64,000 bases of DNA from Uliginosibacterium sp036017065 (GCF_036017065.1 NZ_JAYXHR010000001.1:2031899-2095898); one strand, 5' to 3'; positions 33,067 to 42,050 are shown, counted from the first letter of the stretch. Numbers and translations: made by a program. The notes: generated from the letters alone by a model not told the origin.

Positions 33067-33962
33067 GATGCGGCCTCCTCTGCAATGGCGAGATTCTCGG
33101 GGCGTTTCATGGCGGGCACGGGGAGCGGCTCCGCAATCTGTATGGCGAAACTGGCGCTGGTGCCGCCACCTTCACGGCGCGCGAGGCTGATGCGCCCCTG
33201 GTGCCGGTCCATGATGCTGCGGCTGATGGTGAGTCCAAGGCCGAGGCCGTCCGGCTTGGTGGTGTAGAAGGACTCGAACAGCCGGTGGCGGTCGTCGTCG
33301 TTCAGCCCCACGCCGCGATCCATCACGTCGCAGGCCATGTCGCCCCCTTCCAGCCGGGTGGTGATGACCAGTTCGCGTTGTGCGGCCGGCACCTGGGCCA
33401 TGGCATCCATGGCGTTGAGCAGCAGGTTCATCAGCACCTGCTGCAACTGGGTGCGGTCGCCCAGCACCGGCACGCAATCGGGCGACAGCCGGGTGACGAT
33501 GCGCACCTCGTTGCGGCGCAGGGCACCTTGCGAGAGCTGCAGGGTGCTGGTGACGAGGTCGTTGAGGGACACCGGCAGCATCTCCTGCTCCGCCTTGGCG
33601 AGCAGGCTGCGGATCTGCTTCACGATCTTGCTGGCGCGCAGGTCGTCGGCGCGGATGTCGGCCAGGATGCAGCGGACGTCGTCGATCTGCGGTGGGGATT
33701 GCTGCAGCAGCAGGTCCGCCGCCTCGGCATTGCTGAGGATGGCACCCAGCGGCTGGTTGATCTCGTGGGCGATGGAGCCGGTCAGCTCGCCCACCACGGC
33801 CAGGCGGGTGGTGTGGGCCAGGTCTGCCCGGCGCAGGGCGGCGAGTCGCTCCGCGGCTTTGCGGCGACGGCGTTCGTCCAGCCACAGCACGCAGAAGGCG
33901 CAGCAGGCCGCGAGGGAAATCATCAGCGACCCGGCGTGACCGTCAAAGAGGTGTTGCAACAC
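33063..33962 (-). CDS. membrane histidine kinase (FixL/DctB-like)
   Basis: A 299-residue sensor kinase. The start is GTG 33962, since a TAG stands a few codons upstream in frame. One transmembrane segment (about 12-28) is followed by a short linker, the phospho-acceptor helix with H66 in TGSIAHEINQPLGAIL and an ATPase domain with N box NLLLNAMDAMAQ, G1 MDRGVGL, F box FESFYTTKPDGLGLGL and GR. The HAxxNQPL-type H-box places it with FixL, DctB and TodS-like kinases. It lacks a recognisable periplasmic or PAS sensor domain, so the signal may be sensed in the membrane or by a partner protein. Confidence 0.9.
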   Translation of the reverse strand: MLQHLFDGHAGSLMISLAACCAFCVLWLDERRRRKAAERLAALRRADLAHTTRLAVVGELTGSIAHEINQPLGAILSNAEAADLLLQQSPPQIDDVRCILADIRADDLRASKIVKQIRSLLAKAEQEMLPVSLNDLVTSTLQLSQGALRRNEVRIVTRLSPDCVPVLGDRTQLQQVLMNLLLNAMDAMAQVPAAQRELVITTRLEGGDMACDVMDRGVGLNDDDRHRLFESFYTTKPDGLGLGLTISRSIMDRHQGRISLARREGGGTSASFAIQIAEPLPVPAMKRPENLAIAEEAAS

Positions 33963-34306
33963 GCCGCGCTACCGACAACACAGAAGATTCCGGCACGTAC
34001 ATGACTTCCCCCAGACGACGCTTCAGGTTGTACGTTCTTATGTTTGTCGAAGCAGATATTCACTATCCAACATGAATGCGACGTTTTCAAGATATTCCGA
34101 ATAGGTTTTCCACAATCAGGCAGGCTGCACCGTGTTGTCATGCCCCAAAGGGCAGAGGCTGGCCACGGCAAGACCATGCGAGTGAGAGGGTCAAGTTCCG
34201 TCGTGTGGACCGGTAGAAGACCGGAAACACCAGAAACGCCAACGCGCGGGCGCGCAGAGCGAACAGATGGACCTACCCGTCTGCACGCATTCCGATCAGA
34301 AAGACG
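33963..34306. other. intergenic region between kinase and ankyrin genes
   Basis: About 340 bp, more AT-rich than its surroundings around 34020-34110. It should contain the promoter of the minus-strand kinase operon and the end of the ankyrin transcript. A short inverted repeat (ACCGGT...ACCGG near 34208-34222) is too weak to call a terminator. No convincing gene or dyad operator was found here. Confidence 0.45.
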
Positions 34307-35038
34307 TCAGGGCTTCGCGCCGGCTGCACGCAGCAGCTTCGCCATGGCGGTCTGACCACGCTGCTCCGCGTGCCTGAGCGCAGAGACGCCATCGCGGTCG
34401 GGAATGCCGGGGTCGGCGCCGTGCTGCAGCAGGAGCTGCAGCACCTGCTGCTGGCGCGGGCCGCCGTCGGACAGCACGATGCATTCCATCAATGCCGTCC
34501 AGCCCAGGTTGTTCACGTGATTCACGTTAACCCGCGTGCGCTCCAGCAGGTAGCGGACCACCTCGACGTGCCCGTGCTCGGAAGCAGGAATCAGCGGCGT
34601 GCCGCCGTAGCGGTTCAGCAGGGTCGGGTCGGCCTTCGGCGCTACGACCCGCAGGATGTCCAGCAACCCCTCGGCGCCGGCGTACAGGAAGGGGTTGTCC
34701 GACATCGCGTTGCGGCGGTTCACGTCCGCGCCGTCCGCCACCAGGCGCTTCACGGCATCGACCCTGCCGGCCAGCGTCGCACGCATCACCGGCGTGTTGC
34801 CGCGATCGTCCACGGCGTCGATGGCCGCACCGTTCTCCAGCGCGCGTGCGATGGCGGGCACGCTGCCGGCCTCGGCCGCCGCCAGCAGCTCTGCATCCTC
34901 GCGCGGCCCGGCGGTTGCGCTCAGTGCCCCGCACACGGAGATGATGGCCGTTGCAATACGGCTTGCCGTCCTGGTACGCAACCTCGCACGCGTCCTTGCA
35001 CGTACCCCTGCACACACCCACGCACACCACGCAAACAT
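34307..35038 (-). CDS. secreted ankyrin-repeat protein
   Basis: A 243-residue protein. ATG 35038 is preferred over 35065 because GGGAGG lies 4 bp upstream. The N-terminus is unusual, with Arg/Thr-rich RARTRARLRTRTASR between two hydrophobic stretches, and probably serves as an export signal ending near ALSATAG. Four to five ankyrin repeats follow (GNTPVMRATLAGRVDAVKRL, GGTPLIPASEHGHVEVVRYL, GWTALMECIVLS, GVSALRHAEQRGQTAMAKLL). Ankyrin repeats bind proteins; periplasmic examples often protect partner enzymes such as catalases. It is divergently arranged with the octaheme cytochrome gene, with 91 bp between starts. Confidence 0.85.
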   Translation of the reverse strand: MFAWCAWVCAGVRARTRARLRTRTASRIATAIISVCGALSATAGPREDAELLAAAEAGSVPAIARALENGAAIDAVDDRGNTPVMRATLAGRVDAVKRLVADGADVNRRNAMSDNPFLYAGAEGLLDILRVVAPKADPTLLNRYGGTPLIPASEHGHVEVVRYLLERTRVNVNHVNNLGWTALMECIVLSDGGPRQQQVLQLLLQHGADPGIPDRDGVSALRHAEQRGQTAMAKLLRAAGAKP

Positions 35039-35129
35039 ATAGCCTCCCGATGATCGATACGGCATGTATGTTCAATTCAACATGCCGCGCTATGATCGCC
35101 CGAACTGATCACTCCCGGGCAATCTCGTC

Positions 35130-37508
35130 GTGGCGACACGCAAGCGTGGCAAGAAGAACGATGCGACAGGCCAGCGCGCTCCAGCAGCCCGGCAGGTAGA
35201 ACCTCCCGAGGCGTCGGCCACACAGCTTCCGCTGCAACGCTGGCTGCCCTGGGCGATCGTCGCGCTGCTGTTCATCGCCGGCATCGGCGCCTGGTGGTGG
35301 CAGGCATCCACGGCCTCCCCACCCGCACCCTCCTCCTCCACGCCCGCCACACGGACAGCCGCAGTCACGGCGACGGCTGCCGCGCAGTACGTCGGCAGCG
35401 CGCAATGCAGCAGTTGCCACCAAGCCGAGTCCGCCGCCTGGGAGACGTCGCAGCACAAGCAGGCGATGCAGCACGCGGACGCGCAGACGGTACTGGGCAA
35501 CTTCGCCGACGCGCGCTTCCGCTACGCCGGCGTCGAGAGCCGCTTCACGCAACGCGACGGCAAGTACTACGTCACCACCGACGGGCCCGACGGCAAGCTG
35601 GCCGAGTACGCGGTGAAGTACACCTACGGCGTGTCGCCGCTGCAGCAGTACCTGATCGAATTCCCGGACGGCCGCCTGCAGGCCCTGTCGATCGCCTGGG
35701 ATACGCGCGCCGCGAAGGACGGCGGCCAGCGCTGGTTCCACCTGTACCCGCAGGAGCGCGTGGACTTCAAGGACGAGCTGCACTGGACGAAGCGCCGGCA
35801 AAACTGGAACCACATGTGTGCCGACTGCCACTCCACCGACGTGCGCAAGGGATATGACGCTAGCACGGACCGCTTCGACACAAAGTGGAGCGAGCTCACC
35901 GTCGGTTGCGAGGCCTGCCACGGCCCCGCCTCGGCCCACATCGGCTGGGCCGGAAAAAACGAGCGCGAGCGTAGCGCCGACAAGACGGCCGGACTGGTGG
36001 TGAACTATCACGAGCGCCGCGGCGCCGGCTGGGCCATGGACCTGCAGACCGGCATCGCGAAACGCACCGTGCCGCGCAGCAGCCACGTCGAGACCGACAT
36101 GTGCGCGCAATGCCACGCCCGCCGCGCGCAGCTTGCCGAAGGCTACCGGCCCGGCCAGCCCTTCACCGACCACTACCTGCCCTCGCTTCCGCTGTTCCCG
36201 CTGTACCACGTCGACGGCCAGCAGCGCGACGAGGTGTACATCTGGGGCTCCTTCCTGCAGAGCAGGATGAACGCGGCCGGCGTCACCTGCTCCGACTGCC
36301 ACAACCCGCACACCGGCAAGCCGAAGGCCGAGGGCAATGCGCTGTGCGCGCAGTGCCACCTGCCCGCGAAATTCGACACGCCGGACCATCACCGTCATGC
36401 CAGCGTCAAGGCCGGCTCGCCCGGTACGCAATGCGTGGACTGCCACATGCCGCAGACCAGCTACATGGTGAACGACCCGCGCCGCGACCACAGCTTCCGC
36501 CCGCCTCGCCCGGACATCAGCGTCGCCTTCGGAACGCCGAACGCCTGCAACCAGTGCCACACCGGCAAGCCCGCGCAATGGGCAGCGGCCGCCGTGGAGA
36601 AGTGGTTCGGCAAGGAGCGGCCCGCGGCCCCCTTCGAGCTCGCTGCGGCCTTCCACGCCGCCGAGCACGGCGGCATGGCGCCGGCGGCGCAGCTGCTGGC
36701 GATCGCCAGCGATCCGGCACGCCCCGGCATCACCCGCGCGGCCGCCATCGAACGACTCGGCGCCCATCCGTCCGACGACATGCTGGCCGCCGTACAGAAG
36801 GGCCTGGGCGATGTCGACGCGATGGTGCGTCACGCCAGCCTCGGTGCGCTGGAAGCCCTGCCACCGGAACAGCGCCTGCCGCTGGCCGCGCCGCTGCTGC
36901 GCGACCCGCGCCGCATGGTGCGCATCGAAGCCGCACGCGTGCTGGGCGACACCGATCCTGCCACGCTGACCACTGCCGACCGCGACGCACTGACGCGTGC
37001 CACCGATGAACTGGAAGCCTCGCATCGCCTCAATGCCGACCAGGCCGAATCGGTGGTGGCCATTGCCGGCATCCAGCTTCGCCGCGGCCAGCCCGCGCAG
37101 GCGGAATCCACGCTGCGGCAGATCGCCACCAAGGAGCCCACATTCGTGCCGGCATGGGCCAACCTCGCCGACCTGCTGCGCAGGTTGAACCGCGAAGCCG
37201 ATGCGGAAGCCGCGCTGCGCGAAGGGCTGAAACATGCCCCGGACGCCGCCGCCCTGCATCACAGCCTGGGCCTCTCGCTGGTCCGCCAGCAACGCCTGAA
37301 GGAAGCCCTGCCCGAACTGGCGGCAGCCACCCGTGCACGCGACGCCACGCCGCGCTACAGCTACGTGTATGCCGTGGCATTGCACTCCGCCGGCCGCAGC
37401 CGCGAGGCCCTGGCGATCCTCGATGCACAGTTGAAGCAGCGGCCAGGCGACAGCGAGGTGGCGCAGGCACGCGCAGCAATCGCGCGGGAAGCAGGCGGGC
37501 GCCGATAG
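35130..37508 (+). CDS. octaheme c-type cytochrome with HEAT-like and TPR repeats
   Basis: A 792-residue periplasmic, membrane-anchored protein. The start is GTG 35130, as a stop lies 9 codons upstream in frame; the ribosome site is weak. A transmembrane anchor covers about 39-58. Eight CxxCH haem-binding motifs follow (CSSCH, CADCH, CEACH, CAQCH, CSDCH, CAQCH, CVDCH, CNQCH) between about 93 and 475, resembling cytochrome c554 or nitrite-reductase-like multihaem folds. Residues about 480-620 look like HEAT-type helical repeats. Residues 630-780 are TPRs (PAWANLADLLRRLNREADAE, LHHSLGLSLVRQQRLKEALP). The protein is probably an electron-transfer or redox scaffold with TPR-mediated partners; the donor and acceptor are unknown. 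Confidence 0.9.
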   Translation: MATRKRGKKNDATGQRAPAARQVEPPEASATQLPLQRWLPWAIVALLFIAGIGAWWWQASTASPPAPSSSTPATRTAAVTATAAAQYVGSAQCSSCHQAESAAWETSQHKQAMQHADAQTVLGNFADARFRYAGVESRFTQRDGKYYVTTDGPDGKLAEYAVKYTYGVSPLQQYLIEFPDGRLQALSIAWDTRAAKDGGQRWFHLYPQERVDFKDELHWTKRRQNWNHMCADCHSTDVRKGYDASTDRFDTKWSELTVGCEACHGPASAHIGWAGKNERERSADKTAGLVVNYHERRGAGWAMDLQTGIAKRTVPRSSHVETDMCAQCHARRAQLAEGYRPGQPFTDHYLPSLPLFPLYHVDGQQRDEVYIWGSFLQSRMNAAGVTCSDCHNPHTGKPKAEGNALCAQCHLPAKFDTPDHHRHASVKAGSPGTQCVDCHMPQTSYMVNDPRRDHSFRPPRPDISVAFGTPNACNQCHTGKPAQWAAAAVEKWFGKERPAAPFELAAAFHAAEHGGMAPAAQLLAIASDPARPGITRAAAIERLGAHPSDDMLAAVQKGLGDVDAMVRHASLGALEALPPEQRLPLAAPLLRDPRRMVRIEAARVLGDTDPATLTTADRDALTRATDELEASHRLNADQAESVVAIAGIQLRRGQPAQAESTLRQIATKEPTFVPAWANLADLLRRLNREADAEAALREGLKHAPDAAALHHSLGLSLVRQQRLKEALPELAAATRARDATPRYSYVYAVALHSAGRSREALAILDAQLKQRPGDSEVAQARAAIAREAGGRR

Positions 37509-37684
37509 TGGCATGCAATCGCCCTGACCTCTCCGTATCGACGCCTGCCATGGCGCCCGAAGCCGCAGCTTCGTCCAGTGGCATGCTGTCAACATTGATT
37601 CCCATGGCATTACCGCTGCGCTTTGCTATACCTACGTGGCAGTCATGTTCGACTGCGTGGAATCTCTTCAGCGGAGGTATTCAG

Positions 37685-38011
37685 ATGATCAAGATGAAAG
37701 CCAGGCACGCACTTGCAGGAGTATTGGTCGGTACCTGCATGATTCTGTCCCCGATGACGATGGCACAGCAGATGAAGGAGATCACCGAAGCGCAGGCGAA
37801 GACTGTCAGCGCGGGCCAGACCAAGGATCAGGTGGTCAAGTCCCTGGGCAAGCCGATCAACGAACGGAAGGTGAAGGCGCGGCCCGGCAACTCGGCGCTC
37901 GTCTATGCCGCGAAGCCCCCGGCAGGCCAGAACAATGCCTACTTCGTGGTCGAGCTGGACTCCGCCGGCAAGGTGGTGAACAGCGGCATCACGGCCCAGG
38001 ACACCGACTGA
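37685..38011 (+). CDS. small secreted BamE/SmpA-fold protein
   Basis: A 108-residue exported protein. ATG 37685 has GGAGG 7 bp upstream, deciding the start against the much longer open frame before it. The signal peptide ends MTMAQQ. The mature part, SAGQTKDQVVKSLGKPINER followed by a strand pair with ALVYAA and YFVVELDSAGKVVN, matches the SmpA/OmlA (BamE-like) fold, in which a G-x-T-x-x-x-V helix precedes beta strands. It is monocistronic and followed by a strong intrinsic terminator. The true role is unknown, and it lacks the lipobox of BamE itself. Confidence 0.78.
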   Translation: MIKMKARHALAGVLVGTCMILSPMTMAQQMKEITEAQAKTVSAGQTKDQVVKSLGKPINERKVKARPGNSALVYAAKPPAGQNNAYFVVELDSAGKVVNSGITAQDTD

Positions 38012-38057
38012 TCGTTCCTGCTGCAATAGCGCCGGAAGCCGCCACGGCTTCCACCGC

Positions 38058-38083
38058 AAAAGCCCGGCACGAGCCGGGTTTTT
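38058..38083. terminator. bidirectional intrinsic terminator
   Basis: AAAAGCCCGGC-ACGA-GCCGGGTTTTT: a 6-bp GC stem with a T-run on the plus strand and an A-run (T-run on minus) on the other side. It ends the small BamE-fold gene from one side and the minus-strand type I secretion operon (last stop at 38125) from the other. Confidence 0.9.
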
Positions 38084-38124
38084 GCATTCTGGCGGCAGCC
38101 GATGATGGCGGCTGCCCCAGCAGC

Positions 38125-38652
38125 TCAGTAGTCCCCGCCGGGAAATGCCGGTGGAATGACACCCAGGCGAACGTCCCACAGCTTCTCGTACGACGGCGGC
38201 AGACGCTCGTAGCGCTGGGCCAGCAGCCGCTGCTGGTTGTCGTTGCTCAGCAGGGCACGCAGGCGCTGGCGCTGTTCGTCCTGCGCAGCCTTGTCGGCGG
38301 GCTGGCGCACGTAGAGGTAGTACACGCCCGCCGCGTCGCCAGTCAGGATGGCGTCGCCCGACGAAGTGGCCGTGTGAGTGAGCGGCAGCACCAGCGGCGG
38401 CGTGTTGAAGCGCTGGCGGTAGGCCGCCATGCCGGCGTCCTGCCACGGCCCGCGACTCAGCATCACGAAGCCGGTCTCCGGCGCCGGTGGAATGGTCGCC
38501 GCGAGCGGAACGCCCGCCTCGCCCAGGACCTGTGCCAGCGGCGCGGCGGTGGTGTCGCCCACCGGCAGGGGGCCGGGCTGTTGCGCGATGCCTGTCGGCG
38601 CAGCCGTGAGGGCACTGGCGGCCAACAAGGCGGTGATGAGCTGTTTCTGCAT
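38125..38652 (-). CDS. small secreted protein of the T1SS operon
   Basis: A 175-residue exported protein. ATG 38652 has GGAGG 5 bp upstream and opens a signal peptide ending TGIAQQ. The body contains GFVMLSRGPWQDAGMAAYRQ and GVYYLYVRQPADKAAQDEQR followed by RALLSNDNQQRLLAQRYERL. This is reminiscent of the C-terminal half of PstS-like solute-binding proteins, but too short to be one. It is the last gene of the adhesin operon, 11 bp after the OmpA-like gene. A role in adhesin export or anchoring is inferred only from position. Confidence 0.7.
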   Translation of the reverse strand: MQKQLITALLAASALTAAPTGIAQQPGPLPVGDTTAAPLAQVLGEAGVPLAATIPPAPETGFVMLSRGPWQDAGMAAYRQRFNTPPLVLPLTHTATSSGDAILTGDAAGVYYLYVRQPADKAAQDEQRQRLRALLSNDNQQRLLAQRYERLPPSYEKLWDVRLGVIPPAFPGGDY

Positions 38653-38663
38653 GCGGGCCTCCG

Positions 38664-39314
38664 TCAGGGTTGCGCGTCGCGCGCGGCTTCGACGCTGTAG
38701 ATCGTCCAGGCCGGCGCGGGGCCTTCCTCGACGTACTGCAGGCGCACGATGGTGCGGCGGGCCCGCTGCTTGAGCAGTGCCTGCATCGGCGTGTCGTCGT
38801 AGACGAAGGCCGCGATGCGCGACGGATCGACACCGCGCGACACCAGCGCATTCGTCACCGCCTGCGCGCGCCGCAGGCCCAGCGCATGGTTGTAGGCGTC
38901 CGATCCTTCCGGACTGGTGTCGCCCACCAGTCCGATGCGCGCCTGCGGATAGCGGCCGGCGAGGCGGACCGCCGCATCCAGCGCGGGCTGGTGCTCGGGC
39001 AGCAGCACGTCGCGGTTCATCGCGAACTCGAAGACGAAATCGCGCTGGCGTTCCACGCGCTGCCACTGCGCGCAGCCCTGCCGGTCGATGACCGCGGCGC
39101 CGGGCGTGGCGGCGCAACTGTCGCGCACGTTGATGACGCCGTCGCTGTCGGCATCGCGCAGGTCGTAGGCAGCCTTCGTCACGTAGGACCTCGTCTCCGG
39201 CGAGCTGCAACCGGCCATCGCGAGCAGGCAGCCGAGCAGGCACAGCCACGGACGCAGGCTGCTCGTCCGCTCGTTCATCGGTCCGCTCTTTGGTCCATTC
39301 ATGGGTCTGCTCAT
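38664..39314 (-). CDS. OmpA-domain lipoprotein of the T1SS operon
   Basis: A 216-residue outer-membrane lipoprotein. ATG 39314 overlaps the TolC-gene stop as ATGA and has GGAGG 6 bp upstream, so the start with the extended leader MSRPMNGPKSGP is supported. The lipobox is LAMAG-C36. The OmpA-like peptidoglycan-binding domain has ARIGLVGDTSPEGSDAYNHA and LRRAQAVTNALVSRGVDPSR. A DSDGVINVRDSC calcium-like loop precedes it. Such lipoproteins commonly accompany BapA/LapA-type secretion operons and may anchor the pore to peptidoglycan. Confidence 0.88.
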   Translation of the reverse strand: MSRPMNGPKSGPMNERTSSLRPWLCLLGCLLAMAGCSSPETRSYVTKAAYDLRDADSDGVINVRDSCAATPGAAVIDRQGCAQWQRVERQRDFVFEFAMNRDVLLPEHQPALDAAVRLAGRYPQARIGLVGDTSPEGSDAYNHALGLRRAQAVTNALVSRGVDPSRIAAFVYDDTPMQALLKQRARRTIVRLQYVEEGPAPAWTIYSVEAARDAQP

Positions 39315-40672
39315 TTCACACCTCCGGCCGTGGCCTCGGCAGGCCTGGCAGCATCCGGATCGCCCGCCTTCGCATCCGCCTCCCACTCCTGCGGATACGG
39401 CACGCGCAGGCCGTAGCCGAGGCGCCCGGTGGCGTTGAACAGGCGGTAGGCCGCCTGCACCCTGTCGTAGTGCGCGCTCAGGTAGTTGCGCCGAGCCAGG
39501 AAGACCTCGGCCTTGGCGTTGAGCAGGTCCAGCAGCGAGCGACGGCCGAGCTTGAACTGCGTGATGTAGCCACTCTCCGACAGGGTGGAGGCGTCCACCG
39601 CCGCGCGCTGGATCTGCTCCTGCTCGTTGAGGCTCTTCCACGCATTCCACGAGAAGCGCGTGCCCTCCATCAACTGGTCCTCCGCGTTGCGCTGGATCTC
39701 CTTCGCCTCGCCGTGGCGCCAGCTCGACGCGCGCTCGCGCGACACGTCGCGCCAGCCGTTGAACAAGTCGTACTCCAGCACCAGCATGATGCGGTAGTCC
39801 TCCTCCCGCCCTTCCAACCCGCCGATGTTGTGGCCGCGGTTGGCGGAGCCCTCGACGCTGACGCGCGGAAAGTAGCCGGAGCGGCTGGCGCGCACTTCCT
39901 GCGCGGCGGCACGCACGTCGGCGGCGGCCGACTGCAGTTGCGGGTGGTTATCGCGCGCCCACTGCATGGCGGTGTCGACGCTGTCGGGCAGCAGGGCCAG
40001 GTCCGGCACCGGGTCGACGAGCTGCGCAGGCGACGCGCCGACCAAGCGCAGGAAGCGTGCGTCGTTGTCGCGCGCATCGTTCTGCGCCGACACCAGCGAG
40101 GCACGGGCATTGGCCAGGCGCGCGCTGGCCTGGGCGACGTCGGTCTCGCTGGCATGGCCGGTGCGCACCAGGCCCTTCACGTCTTCCAGCACGGACAGGT
40201 GATCCTGCACGTGCTTCTCGGCCAGGCGCACCAGCTCCTGGGCCTGGCGCGCGTCCAGGTAGGTCTCGCACACCTGCAGTGCGAGGTTCTCGGCGGAGGC
40301 CTTGAGCTGCAGGCGTTCGGCCTCGGCCTCTTCCGACAGGCGCTGGCTGTTGGCCGGCGTCTCGAAGCCGTTGAACAGCATCTGGCGCACGAACAGGCTG
40401 AGGTTGTCGCGCGTGTAGTTCTCGCCGACGTACTGGCCAGAGCGGTACTTCGTGTACTCCGGCCCGACGGCGCCGCGCAGGCCGAGTTGCGGGTAGTAGT
40501 TGGAACGGGCTTCGTTGCGCATCTCGCGCATCGACTGGTAGCGCGCGTACTGCCGGCGCAGCTCCGGACTGCGGTCCACCGCGGCGGCGAAGGCCTCTTC
40601 CAGGGTCATGCCGTGGCCGGCACCGGGAAGCGCCAGCGCCACGGCCAGCAGGAGGGTTCTTGCTTGCCTCAC
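39311..40672 (-). CDS. TolC-family outer-membrane secretion pore
   Basis: A 453-residue protein. GTG 40672 is chosen because AAGGA lies 7 bp upstream and a signal peptide (ending GAGHG) follows; an ATG at 40741 would add a charged leader. It shows the internal repeat of TolC: two coiled-coil/strand halves with TLEEAFAAAVDRSPELRRQY and QWARDNHPQLQSAAADVRAA, plus YLDARQAQELVRLAEKHV and the final RLFNATGRLGYGL. It is the outer-membrane channel of a type I secretion system. The same operon supplies the ABC transporter, adaptor and giant adhesin. Confidence 0.92.
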   Translation of the reverse strand: MRQARTLLLAVALALPGAGHGMTLEEAFAAAVDRSPELRRQYARYQSMREMRNEARSNYYPQLGLRGAVGPEYTKYRSGQYVGENYTRDNLSLFVRQMLFNGFETPANSQRLSEEAEAERLQLKASAENLALQVCETYLDARQAQELVRLAEKHVQDHLSVLEDVKGLVRTGHASETDVAQASARLANARASLVSAQNDARDNDARFLRLVGASPAQLVDPVPDLALLPDSVDTAMQWARDNHPQLQSAAADVRAAAQEVRASRSGYFPRVSVEGSANRGHNIGGLEGREEDYRIMLVLEYDLFNGWRDVSRERASSWRHGEAKEIQRNAEDQLMEGTRFSWNAWKSLNEQEQIQRAAVDASTLSESGYITQFKLGRRSLLDLLNAKAEVFLARRNYLSAHYDRVQAAYRLFNATGRLGYGLRVPYPQEWEADAKAGDPDAARPAEATAGGVK

Positions 40673-40745
40673 TTGGCGATCCTTTCGCAACTTGAATCCT
40701 GGGAACGGGTCATGACGAGTGGGTTCTTCACGAATGGGCACAACG

Positions 40746-42050
40746 TCAAGGCTCGCGCATGGCGTTGGCGCGTGCGCGCAGCAGCGGCTTGAGCCAGTAG
40801 TCCAGCACGCTGCGCTTGCCGGCGAGGATGTCGATCTGCGCCTGCATGCCGGGTATCAGCGGACGCTCGCGCCATGTGACCGGCTGGCCTGCCGTGCGCG
40901 GACGGCTGTCGAGCTCGTCCGCCTCGGCGCTGACATGAGCGAGGAAGTAGGAGTTGCCCTTCTCGTCCACCAGCGCGTCGGGCGACAGGTGCACCAGGCG
41001 ACCGCGCAGGCCACCGAAGATGACGAAGTCGTAGGCGCTGAACTTCACGATGGCCGACTGGCCGATGCGCAGGCGGCCGACATCCTTCGGCGCGATGCGC
41101 GACTCCAGCAGCAGCGCGTCGCTGCTCGGCACGATCTCCATGATGGTCTCGCCGGGACGCACCACCCCGCCGATGGAGGGCAGCGCGATGGACTTCACCG
41201 TGCCGGCCATGGACGCCATCAGGCGCGTCTGTTCCAGCTGGCTGGCGTGGCCGACGGTCACCTGCTCCACGCGCGCCAGCTTCGCCTCGGCCTCGGCCAG
41301 CTTGTTCTGCGCATCGCGGCGGAACTCGTCGAACACCAGTCGCTGCGCCTGCCGGCTTTCCACCACGGCCGACTGCAGCTTGCTGGCCTTGATCTTCTCC
41401 GCCGCCACCTGGCCGGCCACGCGCACCCGCTCGCGTTCGATCTTGCGCAACTCGGCCGCGCCCAGCGCGCCACTGCTCACCGCACCGCTGGTGAGGCGCA
41501 GCTCTTCGTCGAGCAGGCTCAGCGAGTCCTGCAGGGTCTGGATGTTCTTCTCGCTCTCGGCCAGCTCGCGCTGTTGCTGCACCACGTTCTCGCCGGCCTT
41601 GTCGGCGCGCTGCGACAGCTCCGCCATGTCGGCCTGGAAGGTGGCCATCTCGGCGGCCGGCAGCTCCGGCCGCGTGCTCGCCACATTGCCGCCGGCGATG
41701 GCGCCCAGCTCCGCCACCAGGCGGCGGCGCATGGCCTGCAGCGAGTCCTGTTCCGCCAGCGATTCGGCATGGCCGGCGCGCGCGCGGGTTTCGTCCAGGG
41801 TGACCAGCAGTTGCCCGACGCTGACACGGTCGCCCTCGCGCACATGCAGCGCGCGCAGGATGCCGCCGTCCAGGCCCTGCACCTTCTGCACCGACGACGG
41901 AGGCACCAGCTTGCCTTCGCCGATCACCACCTCGTCCACGCGCGCCAGCGCGGCCCACACCAGCCCGCACACCACCAGGGCGGAGACCAGCCACACCACC
42001 TGGCGCGCGCGCCAGGCGCGCTGCAACTGTTGCAGATAGTCAGCCGCCAT
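40746..42050 (-). CDS. HlyD/LapC-family T1SS membrane-fusion protein
   Basis: A 434-residue adaptor. One N-terminal transmembrane helix (about 20-38) precedes a split biotinyl-lipoyl domain (VIGEGKLVPPSSVQKVQGLD), a long coiled coil (about 95-270) and a C-terminal beta-barrel ending WLKPLLRARANAMREP. GMQAQIDILAGKRSVLDYWL is the hallmark tail of HlyD proteins. It links the ABC transporter with the TolC-like pore. Its start overlaps the ABC gene by 11 bp, showing translational coupling. Confidence 0.93.
   Translation of the reverse strand: MAADYLQQLQRAWRARQVVWLVSALVVCGLVWAALARVDEVVIGEGKLVPPSSVQKVQGLDGGILRALHVREGDRVSVGQLLVTLDETRARAGHAESLAEQDSLQAMRRRLVAELGAIAGGNVASTRPELPAAEMATFQADMAELSQRADKAGENVVQQQRELAESEKNIQTLQDSLSLLDEELRLTSGAVSSGALGAAELRKIERERVRVAGQVAAEKIKASKLQSAVVESRQAQRLVFDEFRRDAQNKLAEAEAKLARVEQVTVGHASQLEQTRLMASMAGTVKSIALPSIGGVVRPGETIMEIVPSSDALLLESRIAPKDVGRLRIGQSAIVKFSAYDFVIFGGLRGRLVHLSPDALVDEKGNSYFLAHVSAEADELDSRPRTAGQPVTWRERPLIPGMQAQIDILAGKRSVLDYWLKPLLRARANAMREP

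Noticed and set aside
34044..34355. A 103-codon plus-strand frame in the gap before the ankyrin gene
   Set aside because: No ribosome site or known domain, and it overlaps the ankyrin 3' end.
35109..37610. An 833-codon frame opposite the octaheme cytochrome
   Set aside because: The plus strand has eight CxxCH motifs and TPRs; the antisense frame has no recognisable domain.
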